Assembly (NCBI RefSeq): GCF_000524195.1
Contig: NW_020170588.1
Span: forward strand, 1-11,762
DNA: 11,762 nucleotides
Origin: Echinococcus granulosus
Lineage: Eukaryota > Platyhelminthes > Cestoda > Cyclophyllidea > Taeniidae
Direction of reading: 5' to 3'
Made by a program: the position numbers and the translations under genes
Notes under the pieces: generated by a model
Databases searched by the model: none
What the model was told of the DNA's origin: nothing
The model's input: only the letters and a program-made list of their open reading frames with translations
Shown: piece after piece, positions 8,654-11,762 of the stretch
How the letters are laid out: each line of letters begins with the position of its first letter
How positions within the stretch are numbered: position 1 is the first letter of the stretch

Positions 8654-10332
8654 CTAAAGGAAGTGTGTCCTACTTTGCAAAATAATAAAAAGGAAGCGCA
8701 CGGATTTGGAGCCATTCCTTTGAGTTCGAACAGGAATAATGAATGTGCACGCGAGGAAGTTGAACCGCACAATCGTTACTCGGTGTTTAGGGATTAGGTT
8801 TGCTTCTAGTATCTGACGCAGTTAGGGAGCATTTTGAACCAAATGGACGTCACCTACTCCGATGCAGAGTCCTTGCATTAATACGGTACTTGTACCCAGT
8901 TAGACGGCGTTTACGGTCGAGCAATTTAGCATCTCGAAACAGGTAGAACACGGCATTTGCCAGCGTGAGTCAGTAATTCTGATGTGAACGAGGCATCACA
9001 GAAATGTCAATCGGTTTATGAAATGTACATGTTGCATTAATGTTGCACAGAGAGCATCTTTGCAGGAGAGCCTTTAAATCTTTACAGTGCGGTCCACAGA
9101 GTTGGTGGGAATGTAAATTCAACAAAGTTGTCAGGGTGCATGATTGGTATTAGGGCGAATCCCCTTCTCTCCACGTCAAAGGATCACCTCTTTACTTAGT
9201 CAGCTTCATAGCCCATTTGATAATTAGTTTGCTTAGGGAATAAGATGGGCATATTATCAAACACCGAAAAGTCACGCTCACTTCCATAGTGCAAATGGCA
9301 AATGGTCAAAGCATGGTGAGTTCCAACATCAAAGTCTCATTTCCCTGCACTGTAATTTGCCATTAAAATTGTTCTCACAATGCATTGACTACATCGCTGT
9401 TGTTAATCTATACAACTTTACTAAGTACAGCCGTGAAATTGGGTTCTCAATGGCCAGAATATTGAGTGGGTAGGCTTTTACATGTTCGTAACACTTTCAT
9501 GCAGCATTCGCGAAAAAATAGAGTTGGCCATACAGATTCAATTGAGAAAAGTGTGAGAAAGTGCCACATACCAATGGATTTTGAATTTGGCAGTGCAGAT
9601 ATCTAGGCATTTCACTCTGGAGGAGGTAACTGCTTAGAGAATTGTATAGTGGACAAAAGGAAAAGCTTCAACTGTCCGCCAAGCAGTCTCTAGAACAAGC
9701 CCACATTCCACTCGAACGGATCTCGAGAAAGCTGATAACAATGTCCTTGTTCTTCGAACATGGTGGCCAATTGTGCTTATATCCAAAATGCCTAATGACT
9801 GATGAGCGTAATATGATCCAGCGTCAGATTATCCAAATGCATGCAGAAAATATTGGGTTGGTAATTTTACGCCCCCTTTTGGAACATTTAAAAGGACACT
9901 GCAGTGAAAAGTTGGGGGTCGGTTGTGGCGTTCCATGATGGCAGCTGTCTCAACGTGGTCTGAAGGGAACCAAGGCATCCAAATTGTTTTTCTGCCACCA
10001 ATATTCTCTTCGTGGACACACTACGGCATTTCATTGGATGCGTGTTTAGTGGTGAGCATTCGCATCACCGACCACCCACAGGTTCGAACACCTCGAAAAA
10101 GAGGACTGAAGATTCAATTGAAATGACAGCCCATTCGGTATTCATTTTATTCCACCTTTAGCATCATCGTCTGTGTTCAACGCATGTCATGAGGTCGGGA
10201 CATTTTGATCTGGCAGGCAAGGCTCTCCTCTCATAATCAAGTAGCTTAAAGACCATCCATTTCGCCAATCTAGTGTACACAATATTTTCCCTAATTTATA
10301 ACAATATTTACAAAATATTTTTTCTTATGCAG
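8654..10332. other. Gene-poor stretch with a tRNA-like patch
   Basis: No frame of note before 9642. Frames at 9642-9938 and 9923-10126 (plus) have no domain and start with non-ATG or unsupported codons. A patch at 10045-10089 resembles tRNA internal promoter boxes (TTTAGTGGTGAG, then GGTTCGAAC) but does not fold into a tRNA. An AT-rich run at 10280-10325 leads into the acceptor at 10332. Confidence 0.3.
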
Positions 10333-10536
10333 TCTTGTCTGCTCCAATGTGAGCAGTCATTCATTTTACTCCCTCGGCTGCCCTTAAATGGCACAGCAAC
10401 TAAAATTGCCTACTATCTGGACGCGAGGGAATGTGGTGACAATTCATTAATTCATGCATTAAGTAATGTGCACGCGTATTTTGGGACGGATCTAACTCCA
10501 GCAACCGACTTTGGGTGTGTTCTTATGCTTCTTTAA
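10333..10536 (+). CDS. Candidate terminal exon, unidentified protein
   Basis: A textbook-like acceptor (ATATTTTTTCTTATGCAG, ending at 10332) follows an AT-rich stretch with three AATATT copies (10280-10320), as at the 3' end of an intron. After it 67 codons stay open to a TAA at 10534-10536. The middle contains KIAYYLDARECGDNSLIHAL. No known domain is seen. The frame is also open upstream of the acceptor, back to about 10273, so the stop pattern does not force a splice site. No polyadenylation signal is evident within 400 bases downstream on this strand. No matching upstream exon was found. Confidence 0.18.
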   Translation, partial: SCLLQCEQSFILLPRLPLNGTATKIAYYLDARECGDNSLIHALSNVHAYFGTDLTPATDFGCVLMLL

Positions 10537-11036
10537 CTTCTAATACCAGACTGCCACCTTCCTGTCCATGCCTGGTAGAACACCTCGGCGGATACTTGTG
10601 CTGCAAATCCCTGACGGAAAGCAAGAATCAGATAAAGGACATGGAATGAAAGCTTGTCTGGCAAGCTTGATATGGCTTCCGTGAGAATCCGCAATAATCA
10701 TAGACAAATCCGTAATTTACTTCCTCTTTTCCCTCGTCAAGCCAATTTTCTGTTTCAGAAAGTAAAGGATGTCAGTGCTTAAAAGCGATCGACTGACAAA
10801 GGATAGCGAAAAGTAAGGGCAAACTGGTAAGACAGCAGTAACACTGGGCTAATTGCAACATTTCTTAGCTTTGTTGTTTGTGGTAGACAGAATGCAAAAG
10901 CAATATTCTTAAAATGTCCGAAATCTGCTCCCCTTAAAAGCGCAAATCAAGGAACAAGCTGCATTTAATTGCCATTGACTGCAACAAAATTTGCATTTAA
11001 AATGTATAATATGATATTTATGCCCCCATGAGAACA
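10537..11036. other. AT-rich spacer before the GC-rich gene block
   Basis: No open frame of note. The DNA becomes more AT-rich toward 11000 and holds a 9-base direct repeat, TGCATTTAA, near 10962 and 10992. It probably lies beyond the 3' end of the minus-strand membrane-protein gene. Confidence 0.3.
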
Positions 11037-11038
11037 CA

Positions 11039-11044
11039 TTTATT
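11039..11044 (-). terminator. Polyadenylation signal AATAAA for the membrane-protein exon
   Basis: A canonical AATAAA on the minus strand lies about 95 bases past the TAA of the 11137-11652 exon. It sits in AT-rich DNA that starts soon after the coding block ends, and a TGTGTT element follows at once, like a downstream GU-rich element. A second weaker element (CATAAA) lies about 20 bases further on. This fits a short 3' untranslated region. AATAAA-like strings are common in this AT-rich window, so position is the main support. Confidence 0.4.
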
Positions 11045-11136
11045 TAAATAAGTTGTGATAACAAATTTGTAATGGGACTTATTTTGGACGAGGTGGTAAA
11101 CATGAGAGGTACGAGGACGCAAGAAGGAGTGCAGGT

Positions 11137-11652
11137 TTAAATCTCGTCGAGGTCTGAGAATGGAAATAGGCATTGCAGACGTTGGCGACTGTGGTGAAGA
11201 AAGGGGATTTGGAGTTGAGGGAGTTTGAGGGAAAGGGTGAGAAGGCGACGGAGCACCCACATGGGCCAGAGGTCGAGGAGAGGCGTCTGACCGCAGCCCA
11301 GGCTGAAGGGCTGCAGCAAGCAGGCGGCCACAGGGGCACTGATGAGCATCGGATGAAATCGCGACATACCGAGGGCCGCGTAGCCCTCCATCCGTGACAG
11401 CCATGCCACCCAGTTCGTGAGGAAGGCGGTGATGGTAAGGAAACGCAGACAGGTAGGTGTGGGGTAGACACCGTCTCCTTCTTCACACCCATCATCCTCA
11501 CTGTCCTTCCGCTCCTCCCGCAGAGGAATGGGCACGTGGTAGAAGGGTGAGAGAGCATCGAGCGGCATCATCCAGAGAACGCCAGTGAGGCGAGGTCTCG
11601 GTAACGCATGGTGTTGCATCAGGTTGAGCAGAGGTGACAGCGGTGACAGCGC
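11137..11652 (-). CDS. Last exon of an unidentified multi-pass membrane protein
   Basis: This is the longest open frame in the window and lies in its most GC-rich block. Read on the minus strand, it runs from a splice acceptor ending TTTGCATAG (11653-11661) to a TAA at 11137-11139. Numbered from the ATG at 11619, residues 34-49 are strongly acidic and charged (REERKDSEDDGCEEGD). Hydrophobic stretches follow at about 58-75, 90-108 and 114-132, which suggests two or three membrane passes and then a short tail ending SDLDEI. An AATAAA lies about 95 bases downstream. The TAG of the acceptor is itself an in-frame stop, so the exon either starts there or translation starts at 11619. I recognise no family. 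Both other minus frames are also open over much of the block, as expected where GC is high. I prefer this frame for its acidic segment, hydrophobic pattern and length. Expression and full extent are inferred. Confidence 0.5.
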   Translation of the reverse strand, partial: ALSPLSPLLNLMQHHALPRPRLTGVLWMMPLDALSPFYHVPIPLREERKDSEDDGCEEGDGVYPTPTCLRFLTITAFLTNWVAWLSRMEGYAALGMSRFHPMLISAPVAACLLQPFSLGCGQTPLLDLWPMWVLRRLLTLSLKLPQLQIPFLHHSRQRLQCLFPFSDLDEI

Positions 11653-11721
11653 CTATGCAAACACATAAGCGACAAACTGCCTGCATCGCCTGCATTGTTG
11701 ACTTTTACATCACACACTCAC

Positions 11722-11762
11722 GCCACACAGCCAAATACGCATTCACCCGAACAACGAGCCGC
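11722..11762 (-). CDS. Possible preceding exon of the membrane-protein gene (partial)
   Basis: On the minus strand a GTGAGT donor occupies 11716-11721 and the TTTGCATAG acceptor ends at 11653, which would define a 69-base intron. Reading back from the donor in the frame the intron requires (phase 0) gives seven codons from an ATG at 11740-11742 (MRIWLCG) with an in-frame TGA just before it. The piece could therefore be the first coding exon with a very short start, or the donor could be a chance match. The window ends at 11762, so no upstream exon or promoter can be seen. The donor consensus and matching phase support it; the tiny size and missing context weaken it. Confidence 0.18.

Noticed and set aside
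9642..9938. 98-codon plus-strand frame
   Set aside because: It starts with TTG, has no clear acceptor or donor, no recognisable domain, and a length expected by chance. It was left out of the coding calls.
11173..11397. Plus-strand frame opposite the GC-rich membrane-protein exon
   Set aside because: It mirrors the minus-strand exon; its Glu/Gly/Ala-rich composition is the shadow expected on the opposite strand of a GC-rich Leu/Pro/Ser-rich reading frame.
1..11762. Bacterial genes, operons, CRISPR arrays or phage modules
   Set aside because: No long open frames, no ribosome-binding-site-led gene series and no regularly spaced repeats are present; the window reads as eukaryotic.

Overview
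The window looks like eukaryotic, probably invertebrate animal, nuclear DNA. No open frame exceeds about 160 codons in 11.8 kb. There are no Shine-Dalgarno-led gene blocks and no operons. Many short open stretches sit next to splice-like signals: pyrimidine-rich tracts ending in CAG or TAG, and GTAAGC, GTGAGT and GTAAGT donors. I judge most of it moderately AT-rich intergenic or intronic DNA. A flatworm or other helminth would fit the composition, but nothing seen fixes the taxon. With six frames in play, several open stretches near 100 codons are expected by chance, so most candidate exons carry low confidence.

Layout. (1) 1-130: a possible phase-0 exon on the + strand at the window edge. 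(2) About 370-1017, - strand: a decayed piece of a hAT-superfamily transposase, best preserved at 513-767. (3) 1018-2582: mostly nothing, apart from a 35-base imperfect palindrome (1203-1237) and two TATA-like boxes (1715 and 2148). (4) 2583-3367, + strand: the best protein-like signal in the left half. It is a strong acceptor, an acidic stretch, a C2H2 zinc finger with an acidic tail, then two small compatible exon candidates. The zinc-finger exon changes frame once, around 2655-2670, so this is either a pseudogene or a mis-modelled exon. (5) 3368-8660: long gene-poor DNA with three unidentified - strand exon candidates (8345-8653, 6773-6979, 5248-5532) that could belong to one gene read right to left. 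(6) 8660-11036: sparse, with one + strand exon candidate at 10333-10536. (7) 11137-11762, - strand: a distinctly GC-richer block holding the most convincing gene fragment. It is the last exon of a predicted multi-pass membrane protein, with a polyadenylation signal about 95 bases past the stop codon and a possible 69-base intron just upstream.

No gene here can be named with confidence. I see no complete gene, no confident RNA gene, no CRISPR array and no intact mobile element. The pieces do not add up to a recognisable new system. The zinc-finger locus with its frame break and the decayed hAT element are the points most worth a second look.
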